A stretch of DNA of 64,000 bases from Sulfurospirillum sp. UBA2217 (GCA_002328495.1 DCUJ01000002.1:23388-87387); one strand, 5' to 3'. Numbered from the stretch's first letter, positions 18,015 through 28,986 are shown. Translations and numbers: made by a program. The notes: a model not told the origin generated them from the sequence alone.

Positions 18015-18797
18015 GTGAGCATCGTTCCGTTAAAAAAACGTTATCTTCTTAAAAACATACAAGAGGTTATTGCCTTTTTGACAATGGCCTCTGCTTCTAT
18101 CAAAAAACACATTACCTTTCTTTCTATGGATGCGCGTTCTTCACTTGGAGTGATTGGCTTTAGCTTTTCAACGCCTAAAGAACACTTGGCATGTGAGGCT
18201 GCGTTGGTAGAATATCTGCTTGCGGATGTCAGTTGTGATAAACGCTATAAAAAACGCTATCTTGAGCTTTTTGGCTTTCCGCAACAGTATGATTTTGATC
18301 TGAACACTGTTTTTGAGCGTTTAGATAGACTGGAGTGTTCTGCTGGTACGTTGACATTATCTTTTCACGGAGGCATGAGCACCCAAAAAGTTTTCAAAGT
18401 CCTTATCTACCAAGCACTGATTGCCCTTCAATATGCGACGACAGATTTGTTGGCAAACGAAGCATCTGCTCTTAAAAGAATGCAAAAAAGTTTTGAAAAA
18501 ATTACAGAATTGTTAGCACTTTGCGCGTATGTATTTGATGCAGAAACGATGGCGCGCACGCACGAGCGATTAAAGATTCTGTCTCAAATTGTGTATGAAG
18601 AAGAGCCTGAGACCATCATTGCATTGGTCGGAACACACAACTACCGATGGGTGTTATTAGACCTAAGCTACATTCTTTTTGAAGAGAGCTCTTTTTACAG
18701 TTCCCGCGATATGCCGATTCTTTTTTTTATACGACATAGAGTCAAAAGAAAACACTCCAAACTGGTTAAAAAAATCAAAAAATCACTTTACATGTAA
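18015..18797 (+). CDS. Conserved-type protein of unknown function
   Basis: 260 residues with a GTG start. No signal peptide or clear membrane span. Mostly helical, with a basic C-terminus (IRHRVKRKHSKLVKKIKKSLYM). No family is recognised. Its last codons (TAC ATG TAA) are supplied by a TTACATGTAA palindrome that also encodes the end of the convergent EAL gene, so the two reading frames overlap by 15 bp. It follows ppaC closely. Confidence 0.6.
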   Translation: MSIVPLKKRYLLKNIQEVIAFLTMASASIKKHITFLSMDARSSLGVIGFSFSTPKEHLACEAALVEYLLADVSCDKRYKKRYLELFGFPQQYDFDLNTVFERLDRLECSAGTLTLSFHGGMSTQKVFKVLIYQALIALQYATTDLLANEASALKRMQKSFEKITELLALCAYVFDAETMARTHERLKILSQIVYEEEPETIIALVGTHNYRWVLLDLSYILFEESSFYSSRDMPILFFIRHRVKRKHSKLVKKIKKSLYM

Positions 18798-19862
18798 GGC
18801 GCGTATAGGCTCACTCGAAGGTTTGGCAAAGTAATACCCTTGTGCAAGGTGTGCGCCATTGGCATGGGCGTACAGAACCTCCTCTTTCCTTTCAACCCCT
18901 TCAGCCAAGACTAAGATGTTGTTTTCTCGCGCAAGGGAAACAATGGCTTTGAAAATCGATTGATTTGTGCTACTGGTGTCAATATGATTCATAATTTCTC
19001 GGTCAATTTTAACAATATTGGGCAAGAGTTGGGCGACCATATTGAGCGTAGAGTAGCCACTGCCCACATCATCAAGTGCGACCATAAAACCTTGGGATTT
19101 GTAATAATCTAAAATTTTTTTAAGATGCCCAATGTCATTGACCAAATCACTCTCAACCACTTCAAAAATAATGTTTTGAGGGTTAAAATCAAGTTGCTTC
19201 GCCCATCTTACCGTTGAAGAAAGACAGTGTGCTGGGTCATAAATAGCCGTGGGGATAAAATTAATAAAAACTTTGGATGTGATATTTTTAACCGCAGCTG
19301 TTTTAAGGGAGGTTTCACGACATGCACGATCCAAATAAAAGAGCATATCACCTTCTCTTGCCCATCTAAAAAGCTTATCAGGATAGATAAGCGTTCCATC
19401 ATCTTTTACCCCTCGTGCTAAAGATTCATAACCGTAAATCTCATCGGTACGCAAATCAACAATGGGCTGAAAATGGGTGGTGAGCGCCCCTTTGGTGATT
19501 AAAACGGAGAGTTCTTGCGCATGGATAAAATCATTATAAGCTTGAATGGTTTTGGCTTCACGAATGCTAGCTGGCGTAAACGGCATCTCGTTTTCTAAAA
19601 AAAGCAGACGAATGGCTTTGGCTTCAACGCTATCAAAAAGTTTATTTTCTAAAAGCACAAGAAGGAACTCTTTAAAAGAAGGGATTGTAATCCATAGCGT
19701 ATAAGCGTCTTCAAAAGTATGTATAATGTTTTTTTCACTAAGGTACAGTGAAAATTTATGCGCAAGTTCAGGAACTTCACAACTGACCAAAATGCGACCT
19801 TTATTCAAAGAAATAGTAGGCAGTACCTGACATCGTGTGCATCCATTTTGTGTGTGTGGCAT
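18783..19862 (-). CDS. EAL-domain protein, probable c-di-GMP phosphodiesterase
   Basis: 359 residues. Residues 1-120 form an unrecognised domain that opens with a CTRC motif (residues 8-11); the EAL domain spans about 125-355. The signature reads ESL (YGYESLARG) and keeps the metal-binding Glu. DDVGSGYSTL, KIDREIM and VLAEGVER match the other catalytic blocks (DDFG, K, E). It should degrade c-di-GMP to pGpG unless the N-terminal domain inhibits it. It is the only EAL protein here against three GGDEF proteins. The last four residues, LHVK, come from TTACATGTAA. Confidence 0.87.
   Translation of the reverse strand: MPHTQNGCTRCQVLPTISLNKGRILVSCEVPELAHKFSLYLSEKNIIHTFEDAYTLWITIPSFKEFLLVLLENKLFDSVEAKAIRLLFLENEMPFTPASIREAKTIQAYNDFIHAQELSVLITKGALTTHFQPIVDLRTDEIYGYESLARGVKDDGTLIYPDKLFRWAREGDMLFYLDRACRETSLKTAAVKNITSKVFINFIPTAIYDPAHCLSSTVRWAKQLDFNPQNIIFEVVESDLVNDIGHLKKILDYYKSQGFMVALDDVGSGYSTLNMVAQLLPNIVKIDREIMNHIDTSSTNQSIFKAIVSLARENNILVLAEGVERKEEVLYAHANGAHLAQGYYFAKPSSEPIRALHVK
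18788..18797. repeat. TTACATGTAA palindrome, copy 7
   Basis: Exact. Its TAA ends the plus-strand gene; on the minus strand it encodes LHV at the end of the EAL gene. Confidence 0.95.
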
Positions 19863-20009
19863 TATTTACTCCATTGGTAATTTTATTGTATGGAGTTTAG
19901 CGCGCATCCTCACTTTTTTGTAGGTTAAAAATAGCACTTTGTCTTTTTTAGCAATAATTTTGGATAATAGGGATAAAATTTACAATCATATTATGATGGA
20001 GGATTTACC

Positions 20010-20780
20010 ATGAAAGTGTCACTTTACAGTACCGTTTTTTTAGCATCTAGTTTATTGTTGTTCAGTGGATGTGCAACTTCACAACTTCAGACCAGTGCAA
20101 AAATGACACAAAGTGTTTTTGTCAATCCCGTAGCAAAAGAGAAGCGAACGATTTTTGTTTCCATGAAAAATACCAGCGGAGCAGATATTATGCTAGAGCC
20201 TCGTGTGGTACAAACATTGATTAATCGAGGCTATAGCGTTATAGATGACCCTGAAAAGGCCAGTTATGTTTTGATGGCAAATGTGCTTTATTGTAACAAA
20301 AAAAGTGAAAATAATGTTGCCAGTGGTGCTATGATGGGAGGAGCGGCAGGGGCACTTGCTAACTCTGGTAGCAATGGCAGAAGTATGGCAGTTGCTGGAC
20401 TTGCTGGAGCTGTTGTGGGTGGATTGATTGGCAAAGCAACGGAAGACAGTATTTATCAAATGCAAGTGGATATTGTGATTCGTGAAAAAGCAAAAGGTAA
20501 AGTGAGCGCAACGACGGGCAATGTTTCAGGACAAGCCAGTGTTCGAGATGGTCAAAAAAGCGGTTTTGCTAACAGCTTTGGTGGCCCCATCCGCGACAAT
20601 GATGCCAGTGGAAAACTAAACAGCAATACCTACTCAAACAGTTCTCAATCGTACGAGAGTGATTTTATTGAACACAGAACGATGATGTTTGCAGAGGCGA
20701 CAAAGATGGATTTAACGCTGGATGAAGCCATCCCTGTTTTAGAGCAAAAAATTGCAAGTCAAATTGCTGGTATATTTTAA
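20010..20780 (+). CDS. TraT-like outer-membrane lipoprotein
   Basis: 256 residues. The lipobox FSGC gives a lipid-anchored cysteine near residue 21. The mature start (TKMTQSVFVNP-like; here AKMTQSVFVNPVAKEKRTIF) and the glycine-rich hairpin GAVVGGLIGKATEDSIYQMQVD match TraT, the F-plasmid surface-exclusion and serum-resistance protein. Here it lies among housekeeping genes with no conjugation genes nearby, so a general surface or colonisation role is more likely. A GGAGG site lies 7 nt before the ATG. Confidence 0.85.
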   Translation: MKVSLYSTVFLASSLLLFSGCATSQLQTSAKMTQSVFVNPVAKEKRTIFVSMKNTSGADIMLEPRVVQTLINRGYSVIDDPEKASYVLMANVLYCNKKSENNVASGAMMGGAAGALANSGSNGRSMAVAGLAGAVVGGLIGKATEDSIYQMQVDIVIREKAKGKVSATTGNVSGQASVRDGQKSGFANSFGGPIRDNDASGKLNSNTYSNSSQSYESDFIEHRTMMFAEATKMDLTLDEAIPVLEQKIASQIAGIF

Positions 20781-20802
20781 ACATTAACCTATAGGACTTT
20801 TT

Positions 20803-21519
20803 TTGGAAGAGCAAAACAAACAACAAAAAATCGTTCAGATGTTTGATGACATCGCAGGAACGTACGATACCGCCAACCGCGTTTTAAGTATGGGCATTGA
20901 TATTCAATGGCGCAAAAGAGCATGTGATGAAACGTTTGCACGTTATAGCAAACCCATCGAGCTCATTGTCGATGTGGCGTGTGGTACGGGTGATATGATG
21001 GGCTATTGGGCGAAGCAAGCTAAAAAAGCGGGACGTGAGATTGGAAAAATTTTAGGTGTTGACCCCTCCGTTGGTATGACAGATGTTGGCAAGCAAAAAT
21101 TTCCCGAATTTGAGTTTGTCATCTCTGAGGCTACCGCATTACCTTTAGAAAATGAGAGTGCAGATATTTTGAGTATCAGCTATGGCATTCGCAATGTGGT
21201 GCGTCGTCAAGAGGCGTTTAGCGAATTTGCGCGTGTGCTTAAAACGGGTGGTTATGTGGTCATTTTAGAATTTACCAAAGACGATAAAAAAGGCTTTTTC
21301 TTTGGCATTAAAGATTTTTACATGAATACAATTTTGCCATTTTTAGGCGGACTGATTTCTAAAAATAAAGAGGCGTATGAGTATCTTCCTAACTCCATCG
21401 AAGGATTTTTAACCGCATCTATGCTACAAAAAGAACTAGACGAGGCAGGCTTTGAAACGGAGTTTGTGAAAAGCTTTTCGATGGATATCTCGACATTGGT
21501 TATCGCTAAAAAACGCTAA
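20803..21519 (+). CDS. ubiE: Demethylmenaquinone C-methyltransferase (UbiE/MenG family)
   Basis: 238 residues from a TTG start. Class I SAM methyltransferase: motif I VDVACGTGDMM (near residue 54), then the family signatures FDDIAGTYDTANRVLSMG and SYGIRNVV. Campylobacterota use menaquinone, so the product is menaquinone from demethylmenaquinone. Together with mqnX at 29.8 kb it points to the futalosine route. The stop overlaps the start of xseA (TAATG), so the two are coupled. Confidence 0.93.
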   Translation: MEEQNKQQKIVQMFDDIAGTYDTANRVLSMGIDIQWRKRACDETFARYSKPIELIVDVACGTGDMMGYWAKQAKKAGREIGKILGVDPSVGMTDVGKQKFPEFEFVISEATALPLENESADILSISYGIRNVVRRQEAFSEFARVLKTGGYVVILEFTKDDKKGFFFGIKDFYMNTILPFLGGLISKNKEAYEYLPNSIEGFLTASMLQKELDEAGFETEFVKSFSMDISTLVIAKKR

Positions 21520-22778
21520 TGGCTTATACGCTTAGTGTCACCACGCTTAACAACCAAGTCAAATCCCTCTTAGAGAGTACCTTTTTACATGTAAGCGTTG
21601 AGGGCGAAGTTTCTCGTCCTACGTATCACAGCTCAGGACACCTTTACTTTACCCTCAAAGATGCAGACTCTTCCGTCTCGTGCGTGATGTTTAAAGGCAA
21701 TACTAAAATGCTTAAATTCCAAGTGGAAGAGGGCATGGCAGTGGTGGTGCATGGTGCAATTTCCGTTTTTTCTCCTCGCGGAACCTATCAGATAAATTGT
21801 ACGTCTATGGAGCCATCAGGTAGTGGAGCGTTAGCCAAAGCGTACGAACAACTTAAAACAAAACTTCAGGCTAAAGGCTATTTTGCCTTGGAGCGAAAGA
21901 AAAGTATCCCTAAATTTGTCAAACATATCGCTCTAGTCACTTCTGGAACAGGAGCGGCACTTCAAGATATGCTTCGCGTGGCAACGAAGAGATGGCCACT
22001 TTTGAAAATTACTCTTTTAGATACGTTAGTCCAAGGTGAAAGCGCAAAATTTGCTATCGCTTCCAACATTGCCTATGCAGATACTTTAGGGGCAGATGTC
22101 ATCGTGGTAGGACGAGGTGGCGGAAGTATCGAAGATTTGTGGGCGTTTAATGAAGAAATGGTTGCTGACGCACTCTTTACATGTAAAACCCCAACGGTCT
22201 CTGCGATAGGGCATGAAATCGACACGGTGATAAGTGATTTTGTAGCAGACATGCGTGCCCCCACACCCTCAGCGGCGATGGAGATGATACTGCCAGACCA
22301 AAACGAAATGCTTCAAAATATCGATGCAATGATGGAACGCTACGCGCATGTTTTTGGACGTTTGATTCGCTCGAAAGAAGAGTCTTTAGGGCATTTAAAA
22401 CAGATGTTTGCCAAACGCTCCATCGATGAAAAACTTTCCCTTTGGCGCAATGAAATTGGCATCTTGAAACGTCAATACGATGGAAAAATAGAATGGATGT
22501 TACGTGAAAAGTCCAGACATATTGCCCTTTTAAATGAGCAGATCAGCTTCCAAACCAAACACAATCTCTCCAAAAAAGAGCAACTACTTAGTACCTATAC
22601 CATGGCATTGACTTCCAAAGAGCCAAGTCGTGAACTCAAAGAGTGTTATGCGCAAGTGGTCAAAGCGGGCAAAAAAATAGCGTTAGAAAAAATCGACGTC
22701 GGTGAGGCATTTGAGCTTCAAACGCCCCATACGATTCTCAAAGCCAAAGCCTTATCTAAAGAGCATGTTGTTCCTTAA
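21519..22778 (+). CDS. xseA: Exodeoxyribonuclease VII large subunit
   Basis: 419 residues, normal for the family. An N-terminal OB fold (to about residue 100), then the catalytic domain with the HIALVTSGTGAALQDML and VVGRGGGSIEDLWAFNEE blocks, and a long coiled-coil region that would bind the small subunit. With XseB it degrades single-stranded DNA to oligonucleotides in repair. Two TTACATGTAA copies lie inside it, giving LHVS (residue about 23) and FTCK (about 220). Its end overlaps a convergent small gene by 23 bp. Confidence 0.96.
   Translation: MAYTLSVTTLNNQVKSLLESTFLHVSVEGEVSRPTYHSSGHLYFTLKDADSSVSCVMFKGNTKMLKFQVEEGMAVVVHGAISVFSPRGTYQINCTSMEPSGSGALAKAYEQLKTKLQAKGYFALERKKSIPKFVKHIALVTSGTGAALQDMLRVATKRWPLLKITLLDTLVQGESAKFAIASNIAYADTLGADVIVVGRGGGSIEDLWAFNEEMVADALFTCKTPTVSAIGHEIDTVISDFVADMRAPTPSAAMEMILPDQNEMLQNIDAMMERYAHVFGRLIRSKEESLGHLKQMFAKRSIDEKLSLWRNEIGILKRQYDGKIEWMLREKSRHIALLNEQISFQTKHNLSKKEQLLSTYTMALTSKEPSRELKECYAQVVKAGKKIALEKIDVGEAFELQTPHTILKAKALSKEHVVP
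21585..21594. repeat. TTACATGTAA palindrome, copy 8
   Basis: Exact. In xseA, read as LHV. Confidence 0.95.
22177..22186. repeat. TTACATGTAA palindrome, copy 9
   Basis: Exact. In xseA, read as FTCK. Confidence 0.95.
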
Positions 22779-22944
22779 AAGCCTCCGCTTCGTGAATAGC
22801 TTTGACAATTTTAGCCGACAAAATAGGCAATTCGTTGTACTTGACCCACAAAGTATCTTCGACAATATCGTGAATTTCTCCCGCCATTTCAACGGCTATC
22901 CGTTTAAGACGCGCCAACTCTTTTTTGAGCTCTTTTTCATCCAT
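22756..22944 (-). CDS. CCE_0567/DUF683-type small helical protein
   Basis: 62 residues, two helices. The pattern LKKELARLKRIAVEMAGEIHDIVEDTLW...YNELPILSAK matches DUF683 small metalloproteins, many of which sit in nitrogenase clusters. No other nif gene is in the window. I considered XseB because xseA is adjacent, but the residue pattern is wrong and the strand is opposite. It overlaps the 3' end of xseA. Start ATG has an AAGGAG site. Confidence 0.65.
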   Translation of the reverse strand: MDEKELKKELARLKRIAVEMAGEIHDIVEDTLWVKYNELPILSAKIVKAIHEAEAFKEQHAL

Positions 22945-23006
22945 AAGGACTCCTTTTGTTCAGTGAGTTTCAAAGTGCAACTAATGTTCCTTCGTATACA
23001 AAAGTA

Positions 23007-23016
23007 TTACATGTAA
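23007..23016. repeat. TTACATGTAA palindrome, copy 10
   Basis: Exact. Intergenic, between the DUF683 gene and the SBP-PAS-GGDEF gene. Confidence 0.95.
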
Positions 23017-23146
23017 CGATATTGAGAGAAAAAAGATTTTATGAGGAAAAGTAGAATCAATTAAGTTTGATTGAATTAGGAGAAAAGTACAATCATGATA
23101 TATCTGTTCAAAATCTTTATTTTAAAAATGGCTAGGTAAACACTTT

Positions 23147-24979
23147 ATGAAATATATCCGTTTTTATTCTTTAATTTTTATGTTCTTATTTCTTGGACAT
23201 TTTGCTTTTGCTGATAATTTTAAGACATTTGAATTAACACAAGAGGAGAAAAAATGGCTCTCTTCTCATCCTACGATTCGTGTGGGGATGGACTCTGCGT
23301 ATGCACCGTATGAATGGCTTGACAAAGAAGGTAATTATGTAGGTATGGCGGTGGATTATTTACACCTTGTAGAGCAAAAGATAGGCATACGTTTTGAGAT
23401 TGTCAAAGATAAGTCATGGGTTGAAATTTTAGAGATGGCAAAAAAAGGTGAAATTCATATTGTAACCAGTATTGTTCAAACCCCTGAGCGTCTAAAATAC
23501 TTTCTATTTTCTACACCCTACCGCAATACCCAAACGATGATTGTTGATAATGGAAGAGGTGAGTTTATAGGTGATTTAAAACGATTGGCATTTAAAAAAG
23601 TAACCGTAGAAAAAGGGTACTTCATTCAAGAGGTACTTGAAACGCATTACCCTAACATAGAACTGGTTTTGGTCAATACAACCTCACAAGCACTTCAGCT
23701 TGTTGAGGACGGAAAAGTGGATGCTTACGTAGGAGATATGAGTGCAATCGATTATGCGATAAAAGAAGATGATTTGAGAGAACTTCGTTTTTCAGGGCAA
23801 ACAGAATTTGCGAGTGAACATCGTTTTGCTTTTCCAAAAGCACATCCCGAAATCGCCTCTATTATAAATAAGGCTATGGGACTGATTTCAGAAGAAGAGA
23901 GTAATGCTATTTTTAATCGTTGGATTGGGATGCGCATCCAACAAGGGGTTAAAGTTGAGACGATTGTTAAGTACAGTGGGGCAATTTTTGGACTGTTATT
24001 AATTTTTGGGTATATGTATTATAGATTACAGCGCGAAATTACGCAACGCAAGGCGGCTGAGACTTATTATCGTCAGCTCACAGAAGATGTTTTGGATGTG
24101 ATTTGGAGAACAGATAAAGATTTTTATATGACGTATATTAGCCCTTCAGATGAGCGTTTGCGTGGGTATAAAGCAGAAGAGGTTTTGGGGCATCATGTTT
24201 TTGAGATGTTTACTTCTGAGGGTGTTGTCGTGCTTATGGAGCAGATGAAAAAAAGAAGAGAGCTCGAAGAACAGGGCATTCAAACGGATTTTGAGCGTTT
24301 TCAAATTCAACATCGATGCAAAGATGGTTCCATGAAATGGGGCGAAGTGCTTTCCAAACCAGAACGCAATGCCAAAGGTGAAATTATAGGTTATCATGGC
24401 ATCACCCGTGAAATTACCGAACAAAAGCAGATGCAAGACCAAGTACAGCAATTAGCGTTTTACGATGTGTTGACAAAACTACCCAATCGGCTTTTGCTTA
24501 AAGAACGGTTGCAACATGCGATTGTAAGAAGTCGTCGCGAAAAGCATTACAGTGCTTTAATGTTTTTTGATTTGGACAATTTCAAGTCACTCAATGATAC
24601 GTATGGTCATAGTGTTGGTGACGTACTGTTGCATCAAGTCGCGCAAAGGGTTAAAGAGTGTATCCGAGAGATAGACACCGTAGCACGCTTTGGTGGTGAT
24701 GAATTTGTCGTAATTTTAAGTTCGTTGCATAACACCAAAGAGGCGTCAAAGCAGTACGCTTACAGCGTCGCGGAAAAAATACGCTTGGTATTGTCCGCGC
24801 ATTACCTTCTTTCCATTCAAAAAGGGGATGAAGAAAGTACGGTAGAACACTACTGTAGCGCAAGTATTGGGGTTTTGGTTTTTGATGATGGCAATGAAGA
24901 CGATTTACTTAAGCATGCGGATGCGGCGATGTACAAAGCCAAGGAAGCTGGTAAAAATACAATTCATTTTTACGATTAA
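23147..24979 (+). CDS. Membrane diguanylate cyclase with periplasmic SBP domain and PAS
   Basis: 610 residues. Signal segment (1-22), a bacterial extracellular solute-binding family 3 domain (about 35-260: VGMDSAYAPYEWLDKEGNYVGMA), a membrane helix (about 267-287), a PAS domain with PAC tail (about 305-430) and a GGDEF domain (about 435-610; ARFGGDEFVVIL). The RxxD inhibitory site (REID) precedes GGDEF by five residues, so product feedback is expected. It would turn binding of a small polar ligand such as an amino acid into c-di-GMP synthesis. Confidence 0.93.
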   Translation: MKYIRFYSLIFMFLFLGHFAFADNFKTFELTQEEKKWLSSHPTIRVGMDSAYAPYEWLDKEGNYVGMAVDYLHLVEQKIGIRFEIVKDKSWVEILEMAKKGEIHIVTSIVQTPERLKYFLFSTPYRNTQTMIVDNGRGEFIGDLKRLAFKKVTVEKGYFIQEVLETHYPNIELVLVNTTSQALQLVEDGKVDAYVGDMSAIDYAIKEDDLRELRFSGQTEFASEHRFAFPKAHPEIASIINKAMGLISEEESNAIFNRWIGMRIQQGVKVETIVKYSGAIFGLLLIFGYMYYRLQREITQRKAAETYYRQLTEDVLDVIWRTDKDFYMTYISPSDERLRGYKAEEVLGHHVFEMFTSEGVVVLMEQMKKRRELEEQGIQTDFERFQIQHRCKDGSMKWGEVLSKPERNAKGEIIGYHGITREITEQKQMQDQVQQLAFYDVLTKLPNRLLLKERLQHAIVRSRREKHYSALMFFDLDNFKSLNDTYGHSVGDVLLHQVAQRVKECIREIDTVARFGGDEFVVILSSLHNTKEASKQYAYSVAEKIRLVLSAHYLLSIQKGDEESTVEHYCSASIGVLVFDDGNEDDLLKHADAAMYKAKEAGKNTIHFYD

Positions 24980-25009
24980 TAGCATCAAGGCTTTGCCCTG
25001 TTAGAAAAA

Positions 25010-27093
<2,084 letters not shown>

Positions 27094-27131
27094 AACTATC
27101 CTTTTATTTTTGGAAAATTATAGCAAAGTTA

Positions 27132-27164
27132 TTGACACGTAACATAATATGCACTACAATTGTA
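27132..27164 (+). promoter_or_regulatory. Promoter and operator-like palindrome of the RelBE-type pair
   Basis: TTGACA (27132-27137), a 17-bp spacer and TACAAT (27155-27160) make a full sigma-70 promoter. The -10 lies in the perfect palindrome TACAATTGTA (27155-27164), a plausible site for autorepression by the antitoxin. Confidence 0.7.
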
Positions 27165-27189
27165 TCTACAAAATAAAAAGGTGTGACTA

Positions 27190-27420
27190 ATGAAACAAGC
27201 CATCAATATACGTCTTGAAAAAGAGATGATTGAAACATTGGATACGTATGCAAATGAATTGGATAAAAGCCGAACCAGCTTGGTTGAAAAAGCGATTGAG
27301 CTTTATTTTGACACGCTGGATGAAATGGTAGCGGACAAACGCATTGACAATCTCAAAAGTGGTAAATCAACGGTCATTTCTTTAGAAGAGGTTTTCAAAC
27401 AAGCAGGGATTAATGTATAA
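27190..27420 (+). CDS. Ribbon-helix-helix antitoxin (RelB/CopG type)
   Basis: 76 residues. The N-terminal AINIRLEKEMIETLDTYANE has the ribbon-helix-helix DNA-binding pattern; the C-terminal half (SLEEVFKQAGI) would wrap the toxin. It should neutralise the toxin and repress its own promoter, which has an overlapping palindrome. It overlaps the toxin gene by 8 bp. Confidence 0.88.
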   Translation: MKQAINIRLEKEMIETLDTYANELDKSRTSLVEKAIELYFDTLDEMVADKRIDNLKSGKSTVISLEEVFKQAGINV

Positions 27421-27664
27421 CGTTGCCTTTGAACAAGAAGCCCAAAAAGAGTTTTTGAAACTTCAAAAAAGCGTACAAGAATTTCTTGCAACAAAAATTT
27501 TAGAACTCCAAGCAGGTCATTTTGTGGGCGATAAAGCGCTAAAGGGTAAGCATAAAGGAAAATTTAGAAAACGAGCTGGGGATTATCGTATTGTTTACTT
27601 TAAAGAGGGTGAATTGCTTGTAATTACGATTATTCGTGTGGCGCATAGAAGAGAAGTTTATTAA
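27413..27664 (+). CDS. RelE/ParE-superfamily toxin
   Basis: 83 residues. FEQEAQKEFLKLQKSVQEFL, then LKGKHKGKFRKRAGDYRIVY and IIRVAHRREVY match the RelE fold, including the basic and Arg/Tyr positions near the C-terminus used for ribosome-dependent mRNA cleavage. It forms a complete type II toxin-antitoxin pair with the upstream gene. No terminator is seen before the convergent gene 13 bp further on. Confidence 0.9.
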   Translation: MYNVAFEQEAQKEFLKLQKSVQEFLATKILELQAGHFVGDKALKGKHKGKFRKRAGDYRIVYFKEGELLVITIIRVAHRREVY

Positions 27665-27677
27665 GATTAAAGTTCTA

Positions 27678-28103
27678 TCAAATTCTGATACCTTGTTTTT
27701 GACAGATGTGTTGAAGCGTTGGATTGTAAGTATCAATACAGCATCTTTTTTTAGGATGAATTGAAGTTAATTTTTTTAGAAGTAGTTTCATATAGCCCTT
27801 ATTTCTCGATTTTTCTTCTGTAAAGCAAACCCATACGATAATTTTTTTATCGCTAATTTCATATAAAATATATGAATTATTAGGTATGTGGAGTAGGAAA
27901 TAAGGGCTTTCCCAATGATTAATGGTAAACTCATCTTCTAAAACATCCTCCATGAATTCATATGTATCTTGTCTGTCCCCCGTTGAATAATTAACATTAT
28001 GCTTTATCAGACGTACAGCTCCACAATGAAATGCTATTTCGGCTAAATTATTTTTGGTATTATTTTTTAAAAAAGTAGTTAATTTTTCATTTGATGGTTG
28101 CAT
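27678..28103 (-). CDS. Possible GNAT-type acetyltransferase, function unknown
   Basis: 141 residues. The second half has the GNAT pattern: a strand IIVWVCFTEEKSRNKGYMKLLL with an R-x-x-G-like acyl-CoA loop, followed by a helix and CIDTYNPTLQHICQKQGIRI. The first half is not recognised. Codons are AT-rich. It starts 9 bp upstream of the sppA 3' end and may be an added gene beside the toxin pair. Assignment is tentative. Confidence 0.5.
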   Translation of the reverse strand: MQPSNEKLTTFLKNNTKNNLAEIAFHCGAVRLIKHNVNYSTGDRQDTYEFMEDVLEDEFTINHWESPYFLLHIPNNSYILYEISDKKIIVWVCFTEEKSRNKGYMKLLLKKLTSIHPKKRCCIDTYNPTLQHICQKQGIRI

Positions 28104-28112
28104 AAAATTTCT

Positions 28113-28976
28113 TTACTTTAAATACCCCATCAAATCAAAAATGGGCAATTTACTGCTACCTTCTAACTTTTTCATCCATTTATCCACTTTGTCTGGCTTT
28201 TCCCATGAGGCATTTTGTACGCCTGCGAGTTCCACGACTTTGGCTTTGGCTTCGTTGAGCGAGCCTATCTCATCAATGAGTTTGACGTTGAGTGCTTTAT
28301 GCGCGATGAAGACTTTGGCATTGGCAAATTCATTGGGTTTGCTTGCATCCAGCCCTCTTGCGTTGGCAACATCGCTCACAAATAAACCATACGCATCGTT
28401 GATAAGTTCTTTAAGCGCGCCACGTTCTTTATCGGTCCATTCACGGGTGAAGGTTCCCATCTGTTTGTACTCACCTGCGGTGATGATTTGTTCTGAAATG
28501 CCCAGTTTTTTAGCCAGTTCGGAGACATTGGGTGCTTGAAAAAGAACACCGATGGAGCCGATAAATGCACCAGGATTAGCGATGATGTGATTTGCCCAGA
28601 TGGAGGCGTAGTAACTTCCACTGGTCATACTACCTGCCGCATACGCAACAACGGGTTTTTGCTCAGCCAAACGTTTGATGGCTAAGGAAAGCTCGATGGA
28701 AGGGGCAAGAGCACCGCCTGGGGAGTCTACATGTAAAAGCACACCTTTGATGTGCGTCTCTTTTTGGGCTTTTTCGATGTTTTCTAAAATTTCATCCACA
28801 TTTAAAATTTCACCTTCGAGTTTGATGATGGCAAGATTGGGTGTGGAGAGTTTGTCTTCTTCCAACGAGCCAAAAATGAGCACCAAAATCAGCACAAAAA
28901 GCATCGCTTTAAAATGATTTTGGATGTAGCTTAAACCAGTACCTATGCCTATAAAAAACTTTTTAATCAATCCCAT
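28113..28976 (-). CDS. sppA: Signal peptide peptidase SppA, short 36K type
   Basis: 287 residues from the ATG at 28976 with a GGAG site; the frame runs on ten more codons without a better start. One N-terminal membrane helix (about 18-36) anchors it with the catalytic domain outside. Serine protease family S49: LHVDSPGG, the catalytic Ser in SGSYYAS and ANPGAFIGSIGV. It degrades cleaved signal peptides. The gene is next to mqnX and aroQ as I recall for C. jejuni pspA (Cj0068). A one-mismatch palindrome copy encodes LHVD. Confidence 0.9.
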   Translation of the reverse strand: MGLIKKFFIGIGTGLSYIQNHFKAMLFVLILVLIFGSLEEDKLSTPNLAIIKLEGEILNVDEILENIEKAQKETHIKGVLLHVDSPGGALAPSIELSLAIKRLAEQKPVVAYAAGSMTSGSYYASIWANHIIANPGAFIGSIGVLFQAPNVSELAKKLGISEQIITAGEYKQMGTFTREWTDKERGALKELINDAYGLFVSDVANARGLDASKPNEFANAKVFIAHKALNVKLIDEIGSLNEAKAKVVELAGVQNASWEKPDKVDKWMKKLEGSSKLPIFDLMGYLK

Positions 28977-28986
28977 TCTATCTCCA

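Noticed and set aside
22756..22944. XseB (exonuclease VII small subunit)
   Set aside because: Position suggested it, but the strand is opposite to xseA and the residue pattern fits DUF683 better.
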